This document shows positions 47,295-58,556 of a DNA stretch of 64,000 nt, piece by piece. The notes below the pieces were generated by a model. It was given only the letters and a program-made list of their open reading frames with translations, ran no database searches and was not told where the DNA came from. The position numbers were made by a program, and so were the translations under genes. The DNA comes from Rhypophila decipiens (taxonomy: Eukaryota; Ascomycota; Sordariomycetes; Sordariales; Naviculisporaceae), in NCBI GenBank assembly GCA_033297075.1, contig MU858100.1, forward strand, positions 124,001-188,000, read 5' to 3'. Position 1 is the first letter of the stretch; the number at the start of each line of letters is the position of its first letter.

Positions 47295-49987
47295 TTAGCG
47301 GAAGGCGCCGTTATAGCGAGGGCCGGGAGCCATGCGAGTGTTCATGGCTGGGCCGACACCAGGACCGGGGCGGGTCGCGACGGCATGGTTGGTGCACAGC
47401 ATGCCGACTCGGGAGCCAAACTTGGATCCGCGGAGAGAGACCATGTGCTTGCGGATATGAGCAGCGACGATCTCACGGTGGTGAGGATTGGCGTGTGTCA
47501 GAATGTACTGAATGAGATAGTTGCCATACTGGTCGCTAGCAATATCGATCAAGGGAATGCGGGGGCGATCGACTCTGCCTTCGCAGACTCGGTCAAGATA
47601 ACGGCCAAGGAACTCGGGCCCTCCAATCTTGAGGCACTTCTCGACCACCTTTGAGGCGAACTGATCCATGCTGTACTCGGAAGCATAGCGGATAACATGG
47701 TCGACAGCACGGCTGCGATCAGCGGGAGCGCCATGCTCACAGATGTGCTGGATGCACCAGTTGCCGAACTGTCCATGGGCGACGAGGTCGATGTTTGCCA
47801 GGACTTCCTCAATGCAAGGACGCTATCACATGTTAGTATGAGTCTTGGGTGACAAAAAATGGAGCCTTGGAACGGGATGTGAACGTACCTTGTCTTCCTC
47901 CAAGCAGTTCTCGAAGATATTCTGAACGACCAGGCTGCCAGTCTCTCCCAGTGCCACCTCGTGCCACATTCCACAAAGGGCTTCGTTGACGTACTTCATG
48001 ATCTGAGGGGGCGACTCGGTCCATCTCAGTTCAAAGAGCTTCTGCCAGACGTGACAGGCGTAGCGATGAATCACGGTATCGGGGATTCTGCGAAGAAGCT
48101 CGTGGACCATGTTGGCCTTGTAGTCCTCGGGAACCGAGTCGAAAGCCTTCTGAACCACGTGACAGCCGAAAGGATCCATGGACAAGCCGAGAGTATTGCC
48201 CCGAATGGCCTGGGCAATCTTGATGACTTGCTCAGGAGTTCCGTGCTCAAAGCAGCGCTGGACCAAAAAGTTGCCAAATCGGTTGACCATCAATGGATAA
48301 GCCTGTGCAACGATCGCTTCGACGATATCATACTTCTGCTCCGGGGTTCCGACCTTGAGCTTCTGCTGAAGAAAGATGGAAGCCTGCTGGTCGTTGTTGC
48401 AGACAATCTTGTCGACAATATACTTCCAGTCGCAGGTGACATTGCGGTCCAGCAGACGGCGGTAGTTCAGCGGTTCAGTCGCCGCGACGAATGTCTGAGA
48501 CTCGGCGCCCATGGGTTGCAACTGATAGTGGTCAGCCGCATAGTCAGAGACCACAAATTCCATAGAACGCACCGAACTTACTTCATTTTTCCACGGCGGA
48601 GCCGCTGCAGAAGTAAATTCGGTGGCGTGCGGAGAAAGTGAAGTCCCGACCGATTGCTGCTGGTACGGAGAGTACATGCCCACACCCATACCGTTCGACA
48701 TGGTGTTCTGAATGGCAGCTGGATAGCCCGGGGCCGCATCATATTGAGCTGGGGCCAAGTTGTATCCAGTGTACCCATTGGAATAGTTGGCTGCACCTTG
48801 AAATCGGCCGTCATGTCGACCGCCTCGGCGACCGCCAGGTCGGATGATCTCATGCTCAACCGCCGCGGTACGATCCGGTCGATAAGCGTCCATTGGCTGT
48901 TGAGCAAAGGACGACTCGTAGCCCGAATTGCCGCGATTGTTCATCCACGAGGTTTGGTTGGGGCCCTCTCCCATGGCCAGATCAGCTTGCGCAAAAGGAG
49001 TGGGGTTGGGAAAACCTAGTTTGTTGGTGGTGTTCCAGATGCCACGTGCACGTCCAAGACCTCCGGCAGACAGCTGATCACTAGTATCTGAGCGAGTATC
49101 GTCCTGAGGAACCCATCCGTAGTCGCGAGAGAATGGGACTTTGTTGGGCAATCCGAAGGGGGCCGTAGCAAGCGGGATGCGGAGAGGTGCGGGAGAGATA
49201 CCGCGCGAAGGGGGAAACTCAACATCCAAGGGAGTAACACAGCCACTGCTCTCCTGGGTGTATAGACCACGTGTCTGTGTAATCTCTTGCTTGAGGCTCG
49301 AGATATTGGCCTGGGCCTGGGCAAGCTCTTGCTTGAGGCGCAAAACCTCGGGGTCATGGCCTTCGTTCGGAGCCGTGCTGGCAGATCTAGTGGTGGGAGC
49401 AGTTCCAAAAGTTTCGGTGGCCGGCGTGATAGGAAGCGAGCTGGAGGATGACTGGTGATCCAAGACACGAGGGAACATGGACTCCTCCTCCTCGGACTTG
49501 ATCGACTGGCTCTGTGCCGAGATCGAAGGTTGCTGGTCGGAAAGCTTCGCGTAGAGCTTATCCATTGGGTACATGTCGATGGACGAAGGGGAATCGCGAC
49601 TCATCTTGAGCTGTTATTGCATGGTTAGCACAAGGCCCGACATTCTGGGTGGCAGAGTGTATACCTTTGGGCAACTCTGGTTCGCCAGCTTCGAGGTGGT
49701 CAACGGAACGGCATTCTTCTTGGCAGACGACACCGCAGTTGATTCCTTCGAGCATTGTTTACCATCGTCAGTCCCAATGGTCCTGCATGCAGTCTCCCAC
49801 AAACACGCCCTCAAGAGTGATGTGGGATGGCTTGGATCAAGAGAGAAGCGGGAAGGTCAATGGCAAGTCGACAGAAGTAGCTTACCTGGGTCAGGTGGGT
49901 GAGAATTGCATTCTCGTCCTGGGAGAAGCTCTTGGAGCCCGAGGCACGGCGCTCGTTGGGAGAGCCGGTCGACAGGGCCGCAGACAT
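47295..49987 (-). CDS. Pumilio-family (PUF) RNA-binding protein
   Basis: Exons 49987-49886, 49610-48582, 48521-47889 and 47822-47295 encode 763 aa. The first half is disordered Ser/Gln/Gly-rich with a short coiled coil near residue 100. The second half is a PUF domain; the visible repeat cores are 'NRFGNFLVQRCFE', 'DPFGCHVVQKAFD', 'HRYACHVWQKLFE', 'GETGSLVVQNIFE', 'GQFGNWCIQHICE', 'DQFASKVVEKCLK' and 'DQYGNYLIQYILT'. PUF proteins bind mRNA 3' UTRs and control decay or localisation. The ATG at 49987 is preferred over 50056 because of the AAAATGTC context. A 60-nt in-frame GT-AG segment (48581-48522) may be an intron or retained. Confidence 0.87.
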
Positions 49988-51333
49988 TTTGAAGGCCTGA
50001 TCGAAGGTGGATGTCGGATATGTGGCTGGGCGAGAGAATTCAGTGTGAGACAACAAGTAAAAAGATCAAGATGTTCCAAGCAGAAAAGTAGATTGTGGTG
50101 AAGGTTGGAAAAGTAAAAAAAATTGCAGATGATGGGATGGACGGGCCAGCAAAAATTGTCGGGACCGCGGAATGGAGGGACAGAAAGAAGAAAAGTACGC
50201 GGGCAGAGAAGGCAGTCGAGGTGGCAGGAGCTCTTATTGTGGGGCTCGTAGCTGGCGGAGATAACGATGGAAAATGATTGCGTTGCGTTTACCTGAAGAT
50301 CGACCCGAGCGAGTGGTTGCTGGGCAGTATGGGGAAGTCATGCCCCAGCGGCTGTAGCTTTGCATGGGGAAGACAAGGCAAGTGACTTGCTACTTGACTG
50401 TTCAATGCTCAATCAGATGCTGCGAACCGGAGAAAGAGATGACGATAGTACGTGATGGAAAGGAAATCCGGAACAGAAGACACGAACGAGCAAAGAAGGA
50501 GGAAAAGGAATACAACGGTGAAGCTATTGACGACGAAGATGTAGAAAGAGCTTTGGGCGAAATTGAACCGGAGAGTGGCAGCTACTCCTAGCTTCTAAAA
50601 AGCCTAGCATCGATCAAAAACAACACTGCAGCGTGTCCAGATCTGGGTGGGTTGGCTATGAGAGGGAAGGTGCGTATGAGCAAGAGCACCGTGTCTGCCA
50701 GCGAGCGGCGGCCGGTGTTTTGTCGCCTGTCTCCGGGGGGAGCCGGCCTGGCAGGTTCGAATGAAACGCGGCTTCCTTGATAGAGGACGGGAGCTATGTA
50801 ACGGGACTGGAGATATCTGCGGGGTGGGACTCAAAACTAGAAACTCGGGACCGAATCTCGTAGGGAGGACCTTATTGGCCCTTGCTGCCTTCCACGTAGG
50901 TGCTGCTAGAAGAATGACATATTTCTTTCGACCGATGGAGCTCCATCTGTGCCTGAAGGGGCCCTTTGTACACTCTTCCATCGAAGCCACGATCGAGAGT
51001 TCAATGATCCGGTCAGCCAACCCTCTTAGACCCGTCGTTAGGGACAGGTTTGGTACCTGAACGAGGAGCATGCCACACTCCATTCCAAGACACCGCGCTC
51101 CCCAAAAAGACAAATAGCTGCATCGAGACAGTAAAAAGCTTGTTTTCGCGAGGTGTCGGTGAGACAAGGAGGCAATCATGGATTCAATAATCGTGACATA
51201 ATGGTAGAGTGCGGAGGAACTGGACGCAGAGAACACCGAGGACGATCGGGGTATATTATAGGTCGTACACTATATAGAAATAAAAGTACAAGCCACAAAT
51301 GAACTCTAGTGTGGCAGAACGGATATGCTGATT
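49988..51333. other. upstream region of the PUF gene, no gene seen
   Basis: A plus-strand frame at 50364-50591 is Lys/Glu-rich but isolated and not called. Otherwise nothing recognisable. Confidence 0.45.
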
Positions 51334-51854
51334 CTATCTCTTCTTGTCGTGGGGTGCTACAAATCGCTAGTTAGCATGGATACCATTAATGGGCAATCTG
51401 GGGTTTTCGCATACATGGAGGAGCATTCTTCTTTTTGGGAGCGCCCTTTCCGCGTGCTTTAACACTGCAAATTGTTAGCCCGCTGCCATCCAGCCAACAG
51501 CATACATCACACATGGAAAGCCGACATACCCAGCAAGATGTTCCAACCGATCGGCTTCCTCTTCATTCTCAACAAACAGATCCAGGTTCTTAAACTCAGT
51601 CATGAAATCGCGATAAGTGAACATTTTCCGTGGATAGTATGATACGACTGAGGGGCCCTTGAGTCTTTCTCGAAGAATCTTATTGCCGGTCCGGATGCCG
51701 TCTGGGTTGAAGGTGGTCGAGAAGAGCTGGCATTGCGCCTGGGCAGATAAGAGTTAGCAACGCCGCTGCGGGACGCCATCCTGTATTTTTTTAAGCTGAA
51801 ACAGTTAAACTGTACCTTCATAAGGTCAAGGATCCGCGCACGAGGGACCGACAT
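51334..51854 (-). CDS. rsm27: mitochondrial small ribosomal subunit protein mS33 (Rsm27)
   Basis: Four exons (51854-51816, 51738-51530, 51464-51415, 51356-51334) encode 106 aa. The start 'MSVPRARILDLMKAQC', then 'FNPDGIRTGNKILRERLKGP', 'YYPRKM' and the basic end 'RGKGAPKKKN' match fungal mS33. It is a structural protein of the mitochondrial 37S subunit. The last exon is only 23 nt; it is chosen because the join gives 'PSPHDKKR' and a stop, whereas reading through exon 3 gives an unrelated end. That last join is the least certain part. Confidence 0.82.
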
Positions 51855-52350
51855 CTTGACTCTACATGGAGTTCTGGTGGAAGTAAATAGGCGTGAACGA
51901 TCCAGCTCGCCAATTCCACGACGTGACGTTGGAAGATCTTTGGTGTTGAAGATGCACAGCCAATCAGCGGCTTTACCGCTATGGATCCCGCAGCTGAACC
52001 CTTGTTCAGCCTCACGAAGCTTCTCTGTTTCGGGTCGCGCCAAGCGGGCAGCTGCCGAAGTGGGGCATCCCGTCCTTCATCCTGCTCACCCAAAGCCTGA
52101 ATTTCAGCACAACAAGGACCTTCAGTTTTTTCGAAACACCGATATATTCCCATCGGCTGTACAAACTGAGCAACATTCTAGCAACCGCATTTGCTGAATG
52201 CAGTCAATGCCGCCAATCATAAACTCGACAGAGATCTGAGGTTTTAGGTGCGATTTAAAGTCTGGAGCCAACTGAATCTCCATACTTTCTACGTTTTTTT
52301 TTCCAATCGTGGAAACTCACATACTGAAGTGAGCGATCAGATATCTCACG
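51855..52350. other. divergent promoter region between mS33 and RNase III genes
   Basis: Short upstream region. No gene and no clear element beyond AT-rich stretches near 52290. Confidence 0.5.
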
Positions 52351-53601
52351 ATGCCGAAGCGCAACCGCACCGAGTCCATGGGGGATGGCCCTGATGCAGT
52401 CGTTTCAGTTTCCAAGCGAACAAAGCCCGACAAGGACTCCGATGCGCTTCAGCTCATTTTGGAGAACGCCGATGACCTGATCGGCTGTATTCGCGAGTTG
52501 CAGTCAGCAAAGAAGAATCGCAGTGGCCCCTCGGCATTGAACCTCGATGATCTTGGAGATTCCTGCAAGGAGAATATTTCCAGGTTGAGCCAGATACTCT
52601 CGCCTGCTTTTCAAAGCTTGGCATGCCCATCCCAGGATACAGCTATCGAACACAAGGACGCCACAGCTGTTCGAATTCCTTCAAGTGCGACCATCACAAA
52701 ATGGACAGCCTCAGCCATAAAAAAGTCCCTCCCTCCCATGCCCGCGGTTCTCGATCCCAAATTGGAGATTGCGGCGCTCACACACTCTGGTAGGACAAAC
52801 AAAGTTACAGATCCAAATTATGAGCGTCTGGAGTGGTTGGGAGATGCCTACATCTACCTGACAGCTACTTCCTTGATATACCAAACCTTTCCAACGATGG
52901 ATCCTGGAAAATCCTCGCAACTGCGAGAAATTCTCCTTCGCAACAGGACACTTGGGAACTACACAGTCCAATACGGTCTGGACAAACGCGCCAACTTCCC
53001 AGTGGAATTTGGACTGGGAGGTCGGGTGGGAGGTACTTCGGCAAGCAACACGGCGCGGTTGAAGGCGCGCGGAGATATTTTCGAAGCTTATGTCGGTGCC
53101 CTTGTCCTTTCTGATCCCGAAAACGGTGTTCAACGAGCCGCCGATTGGCTCAAAGCTCTATGGGGACGAGAACTCGAAAGGGAGATCAGAAAGCATGAGA
53201 TCGCCCCGGTCATGAGAGAGGGAGAGCTTGGCCCCAAGACGGAACTGGAACGGGCTATTGGCTGTAAAGGGATCAAGATCGAGTACAAAGATCTCCCCGG
53301 TGCGAAGAGGGACAAGGTGACCAACGTTCTTTTGTTCACAGTCGGGTGTTATCTCACTGGATGGGGAGAATATATGAAGCAACTTGGGTATGGCACAGAC
53401 CAAAACAAAAAAGAAGCCGGGGCTAAAGCTGCGAAAATGGCTTTGAACAACAGGAAGATGTTGCAAATATACAAGGACAGGAAGAAGGCGTATCTGGACG
53501 CACGAGCTGCCCAGGAAGAAGCATCCGCTGTGAAGGAGGAAGCGTCTGCTGTAAAGGAAGAAGCTTCTGATGTAAAGGTAAAGGAGGAAGCCGATGATTG
53601 A
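52351..53601 (+). CDS. RNase III (Rnt1/Pac1-like) with dsRNA-binding domain
   Basis: Single exon, 416 aa. The RNase III domain (about residues 130-280) has the signature 'YERLEWLGDAYIYL' and the second acidic pair in 'RGDIFEAYVGAL'. The metal-binding Glu/Asp residues are therefore present and it should be active. A dsRNA-binding domain follows at about 295-375 (KTELERAIGCKGIKIEY, ending KKEAGAKAAKMAL). The N-terminus has a basic NLS-like start (MPKRNR). The C-terminal tail repeats 'EEASAVK' three times with small changes. Fungal single-domain-pair enzymes of this type process pre-rRNA and snRNA precursors in the nucleus; it lacks the helicase and second RNase domain of Dicer. The repeat-bearing tail is echoed in a relic downstream. 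Confidence 0.92.
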   Translation: MPKRNRTESMGDGPDAVVSVSKRTKPDKDSDALQLILENADDLIGCIRELQSAKKNRSGPSALNLDDLGDSCKENISRLSQILSPAFQSLACPSQDTAIEHKDATAVRIPSSATITKWTASAIKKSLPPMPAVLDPKLEIAALTHSGRTNKVTDPNYERLEWLGDAYIYLTATSLIYQTFPTMDPGKSSQLREILLRNRTLGNYTVQYGLDKRANFPVEFGLGGRVGGTSASNTARLKARGDIFEAYVGALVLSDPENGVQRAADWLKALWGRELEREIRKHEIAPVMREGELGPKTELERAIGCKGIKIEYKDLPGAKRDKVTNVLLFTVGCYLTGWGEYMKQLGYGTDQNKKEAGAKAAKMALNNRKMLQIYKDRKKAYLDARAAQEEASAVKEEASAVKEEASDVKVKEEADD

Positions 53602-54918
53602 TGGGGCTCGCCGGAGAAGCCAACCAGGTATGGTGGGTGTAAAATCAGGGGGTAGAAAGTGTCTATACACTAGGTACTAGAATAGCTTTGCAGGGTGCTA
53701 ATTACGTTCTTGTCAACAATCTTCCTCGTTCCTCAGCGTTTATTTTTAGCACTGGGAGTTCGGTTCTACTAGTCATTGAGGGTGCTGATCACTTTCGTCG
53801 TGAAGAACTAAGCAAGGTCCTTTGGGCGTCCATCTGTAAGACAATACCGACATCTGGGATTTTAACGCCCTATTCCTACACCCACGCCAGGTTAGCAACC
53901 CAGTTAAACCAGCAGAATATCCAGACAAGAAGAAGGCGCCCAAGCAGGCGCGAGCTGCTCAGGAGGAAGCTGCTGCTAGTTCTCGGCCGGGAAGCCAGCC
54001 GGATAGCAACCAGGACACCATCGAGGACATCAGCGAGGATACTACCAGCTCAATTACAAATCTGTTCGCATGGAAGAGTATGAGAGCATCTACTTTATCC
54101 GGATTGCCGATTTTGTGCTCGCGCTGACTACCCAGGTATACAGTGTAAGTAGATATCCGAAAACGATTGAAATGTTCCTAATCAACAGCTGACAAAAAGG
54201 AAAGAATGAAAAACAAAGTTGTAAGTGTTTATATTGAAATTAAAATGTTCGCCCAGAGTAATTTTCACATGATGTTTATGGTTCTTAACACGCCGTGCCG
54301 CCTTAAAGGATCCAAGCTCCCGTTTGATACACTCCACCAAGACCTCCAGGGTATGGTCCAGGGGCCAAGGGCCACTGTAACAATTTTAAACAAAGGTTGG
54401 TGCAGGGGCTAGCTGTCTTGTAGTGACCTACCGCCCTGCGCTGCGACCTAAAATGATGGGGAAGTGGAGTCAACAGTGAGTGGCATACGAACCGAGGCAA
54501 ACCCCGTCTGGAAGCATGCCATCTCAGGCTCTCAGCTGCCGGAACAGACACTCATTACGCGATGCGCCCCACGGCAGTCGTCAACAAGACAAATAACAAT
54601 GCCCCCAGCCAAACCCAACTCCTTTTGTGCTCGAACCGAGCTGCTTTCTCCGTTACAGACCACCTGACGACTGCTATTTCTGAGAACTCCTTGGCTTCAA
54701 CAAAGCGCCATATCTCCTACCCTCTTCTCCCTCCTCGGGAATCCCCCAAACCGTTGCATCCGTACTTCCCCGATAAGACTAGCGATTCGTTCTTCCGGCT
54801 ACCATAGATCAAGGGAATACGAGGCCGGCAAGCTCCCCAAAATATTGAAAGAGGCGGATAGGGCGCTCAATTAAATTCCGAACTCGCATCAAAATATACA
54901 ACGGAGGCGCCATTCACA
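53602..54918. other. intergenic with relic of the RNase III tail
   Basis: Except for the relic at 53918-54127, nothing gene-like was seen. Confidence 0.5.
53918..54127 (+). pseudogene. relic resembling the RNase III C-terminal tail
   Basis: A frame without ATG reads 'YPDKKKAPKQARAAQEEA', which matches 13 of 18 residues of 'YKDRKKAYLDARAAQEEA' in the RNase III tail 300 bases upstream. An acidic Ser/Thr/Asp stretch follows, then a stop at 54125. No catalytic or dsRBD part was found next to it. It is probably what is left of a tandem duplicate, or of a related gene. Confidence 0.55.
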
Positions 54919-55882
54919 ATGGCCGACTCGGTTGGTGAGGACCCTCCGCGAGCTCCAGCCAAACGAGATCTTGAATACTGACATGATCCCTTGGATTGCA
55001 GACCGAGTCTTTGTCCATGCGCTCAACACCGTCAAGAAGATACCCAAGACTGGTGCGGCTCGGCCGCCACCAGCAGATCGAATGCGTCTCTACGGCCTCT
55101 ACAAGCAAGCTATGGAAGGCGACGTGGACGGGGTAATGGAGCGACCCACAGCAGCAACACTTCAAGCAGTGGGCGGGAGCAGCGACGATGTAGCGCGGGA
55201 ACAGGATAAATGGGATGCGTGGAACTCGCAGAAAGGCCTCACGAGGACAGAAGCGAAGCGCCGCTACGTCGAGGCCCTGATCGAGACGATGCACAGATAC
55301 GCCAACACGCCAAACGCACTCGAGCTTGTGGCGGAACTAGAGTTTGTCTGGAACCAGATTAAGAGCAACAATAGCAGCCACAGTTCTTCCGGGTCAGGAG
55401 AGTCGGCGTCAGCGGACTCATCGTCTGCTTTCAGTCCTCGGCGGTTTCAGCAGCCACTTAGTGGGACTGAGGGACCCATGAAAATTTTGAGTCCAATGAG
55501 CGAGGAAGACGAGTCGGAACGACGACTGGCTGAGGAGGTGGACCAGGCTGGCGACGAGGATCCTGGAGAGTATGCGCGGAGAAACGACAAGCGATCCAAG
55601 AGGATGGAGCGAGCTATCGTGCGGCTATCTGCCGAGATCGCCGCGCTTCGGGAACAAATTGCCACTGGTCGGGAGTGGAAAACACGAAAGGAGCGAAGTT
55701 TCACCAACTGGTTAGGCTGGGCCTTTGTCATGTTTACGAAACATTTTGCGGTAGACTTCCTCATCGTCTGCTTAATACTGCTCTGGATGCGAAGGAGGAA
55801 AGACCACAGACTGGAAGACCACGTCAGGGGAGCGATCCGGGTCGCACGGGAATATGTGAGGAAAGTCCTGCCATCGAGATGA
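54919..55882 (+). CDS. tail-anchored acyl-CoA-binding protein (ACBD5/Atg37-like)
   Basis: Exon 1 (54919-54934) and exon 2 (55002-55882) encode 298 aa. The first exon is needed: it supplies 'MADSV', and the join makes 'DRVFVHALNTVKKIP', the start of an ACBP domain. 'YGLYKQAMEGDV' and 'KWDAWNSQKGLTRTEAKRRY' carry the acyl-CoA-binding Tyr and Lys positions. A coiled coil lies near residues 215-240. One membrane helix follows (FAVDFLIVCLILLWM) with a basic end. This layout is that of ACBD5/Atg37, peroxisomal tail-anchored proteins acting in very-long-chain acyl-CoA handling, contact sites and pexophagy. Peroxisomal location is inferred. Confidence 0.85.
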
Positions 55883-57058
55883 GAAACAGACTCCATGACT
55901 CTGGAGACTCCATTTCCGTGTTTCCATGCCGCCTGGTCTAGCGCTGAACCGGAGCTATGTACCCGATGACTTGGACTCCCCTTTGGCTCAGCAACACACC
56001 TGCACCGTGAATTCGATTCAAACAAAAACTGGTCAACCCTCGCCCATTCTCATCCGCGCCTTCAATCTGGGCCCATGAGCGTCCCAGACAACCAGTGCAC
56101 TACATGTATTCTGGTAAAGACGACATAGCCAAGCGACCTCTGTCGTCAATACCCACCGTCGCACGCATTAGGGTCACAATCAACATCGATTATGTAGGCG
56201 TTTGTCCCCAAATCTTTCCGACGGGCTTATCAACAATGAAGGCGCTTTGCCGTTGCAAGTTTTCAGGTTTTTGCGAGAAGATAGAAGAGCCGAGCCGTGG
56301 TGCTCTCGGGCTCACTCCAGTGGCAGCGAGAAACCAGGACATAGATCCTATTATCGCCGTGAGGGTGGATGATTAAGAGTCAGCAGAACTAGGTCTACAA
56401 AGCCTTCTGTCAGTTTGCAGTCTTCAGCCGACCGGGCCGAGGAGCGTTGTTAATGTAAAGTACAAATAAAATAGATGCCGATAGAATGTAGAGGCGTGAA
56501 GACTGGTTGAGGGGAAGGTGGGAGGAACAGGGGATTTATGTTAGTTAGACGCAATATTTACTACGATACCTGCCTCAAGCCAGTCTATAAATATAGATCG
56601 AAAATGCCAATCCCCAAAATCTTCAAACGACCATGATATTCTTTACAGCAGCTAGGTTTTGTGAGGAGGCTTGGAGTGAAGCATAAACTGCTGGCACCTT
56701 TCCAAATTTGTAGTGGGGTAACCGTCGATGAAGTTATCACACGGGCGCTTTCCACTTTCTACTACATCTGACGCCTGGATGGTGGGTTAACGGTTTGACC
56801 TCGGCCACTCACCTCCGGTTGTATCTTTCTCACGTTCTGCTCTTTCCACCGGTCAAATAAATCTGCAATTGCCAAGTAGCAATCTCCATTACGCGTTTTC
56901 TTCCAGGTGACAGGTCCAACTGATTACGGGAAAAGCGCAAGCATCTATCAAGCTGTCAAACCTCTTGCACAATTATAACACTCAGTCAACATTTCCCAAT
57001 TTGCATTTCAGACATTTCATACTCCATCATCGACTGAACTCCGGAAACTCGTCAGATC
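55883..57058. other. intergenic, no gene seen
   Basis: About 1.2 kb between two plus-strand genes. Short frames only. The stretch before 57059 is CT- and AT-rich, as expected of a promoter. Confidence 0.5.
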
Positions 57059-57739
57059 ATGGCACATCCCGGCAGCAGACGGTCTTCACAGGCAGGCCTG
57101 CCGACGTCTAGAACGACAGGTCCAGCATCCAAGCAGCCGCCAGTCAAGGATCCAAAGCCCCCCGAAAAGATACCAATGCTCGAGAGCACACTGACGGCAA
57201 CATTTGTGCCCTTGCCCCCCGATCTAGACATCACCAAAGACACCGGCAATCTTCCCAGAAACAGAATCGAGCGTCTCGAGCACATCATTGCCACAATCGA
57301 CAACCAAGGGCTGATGGTCAAGGAGAATATCATCTGGCTACTTGACCAAGAGAAAGAGCGAATGATTCTCGAGGCCAGGGAATATGAACAGGAAACGAAG
57401 CCTGCGCCAGTCAAGGGTGGACTACCTGCTTCCGAGGTGGACGTCGTCATCAAGTCTCTTTCGGCAAAGGCAGACCCAGGAAGAGACTACAACATGAAGG
57501 ACGTACCAACTCCAAACCGACACAGACAACTGCCACCGAACCTGTCACCCAGAGAACTGGTCGTGGGTCACCTGCGAACGTTGATCGAAAATGGAACGGG
57601 AGACCTGAATGGTTACAACAACCATATCTCGGGTATCAGGAAGTACTACGCGGATCTTCTTATGAAGGAGATGGCGAATTTGGAGCTTGTCGGGATGAGA
57701 CCTGAGGACCGTCTCAAGGCTGCTGAGGCGAGCATGTAG
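57059..57739 (+). CDS. unidentified 226-aa protein
   Basis: Single exon with an ATG in good context (GATCATGG). I do not recognise the family. Residues 1-45 are Ser/Pro/Lys-rich and disordered. Residues about 65-110 look helical and charged (RIERLEHIIATIDNQGLMV, then WLLDQEKERMILEAREYEQE) and could form a coiled coil. A second helical part near the C-terminus includes 'LVVGHLRTLIENGTGDLNGY' and 'YYADLLMKEM'. No signal peptide or membrane helix. Codon use and even length argue for a real gene. Confidence 0.75.
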   Translation: MAHPGSRRSSQAGLPTSRTTGPASKQPPVKDPKPPEKIPMLESTLTATFVPLPPDLDITKDTGNLPRNRIERLEHIIATIDNQGLMVKENIIWLLDQEKERMILEAREYEQETKPAPVKGGLPASEVDVVIKSLSAKADPGRDYNMKDVPTPNRHRQLPPNLSPRELVVGHLRTLIENGTGDLNGYNNHISGIRKYYADLLMKEMANLELVGMRPEDRLKAAEASM

Positions 57740-58556
57740 TAGATTCTTGCCCATGTAGTATCCATAGCGAATTATCAATTGGTCTTCTGCCGCATACATG
57801 CAGACCTCCGTTTGACATATTCAGGACCAAAGAATCACTTCCATCTCATAAGACTTGTAAAGAGAGTTCTAGCGAATACCCAAATTCATTGACTGCGAAG
57901 GATGTCAATGCCCTGTATACACAAGGCAGATATCTGGCTTATCGTCGTATACAGACCTAACAGGCCACCTTGGGGCAAATAATGGCACTGTCACAAGAGC
58001 ATCAGGTAATGCATCGAAATACACGACATCCAAACCGAAGAGATGTGGCCACCGGCGGTAAGAAACGATATTCATCGAGGTCTAAAAGACGTCTTGCACG
58101 TATCCATAACGGGGCCATTGAATGATTCATCTAGAGCACATGATAGAGGAGGACTCGAAGAGAAGTTGTATGCTATTTCAGCTCGAAAGCCAAAGTCGCA
58201 ATGCAAGTGTCTCCTACAATAAGTGCACAAGTACAATAATGAGAGAAGAGGAAAAGGAGAAAAAAAAAATGAGAATTGGCATTTTATAGCTCTAAAGTCT
58301 GCTGGGGTGCAGGGGCTTACAAAGTGGGGTCGCTGATTGGTTGGCTAAGCGAGAGCTTTAGCTCCGCGCCTTCTTCCGGCAACCTCCATCAACACAGGAC
58401 AGGCTTCTCCAGAATCGAAACGTCAAGGAAAGAGCTTGTATAGATTACAGCTTGTGTCGGTCGCCACACTCGTTGGAACACCAACCTCCCCCGCCCCTCG
58501 TCCTCAACTCTCCCCGTTTTCACGACGACTAGGGCCGACGACGACGACAAGACACC
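57740..58556. other. intergenic, no gene seen
   Basis: 3' flank of the 226-aa gene and upstream region of the complex I gene, with an A9 run near 58260 and a C/T-rich leader from 58460. Confidence 0.5.

Noticed and set aside
50364..50591. Plus-strand 75-codon Lys/Glu-rich frame
   Set aside because: Isolated in the PUF upstream region, no domain, and composition explained by purine-rich DNA.
51600..52043. Minus-strand 147-codon frame as the start of the mS33 gene
   Set aside because: The conserved mS33 start is the internal ATG at 51854; the upstream part is non-conserved and the frame reads through an intron.
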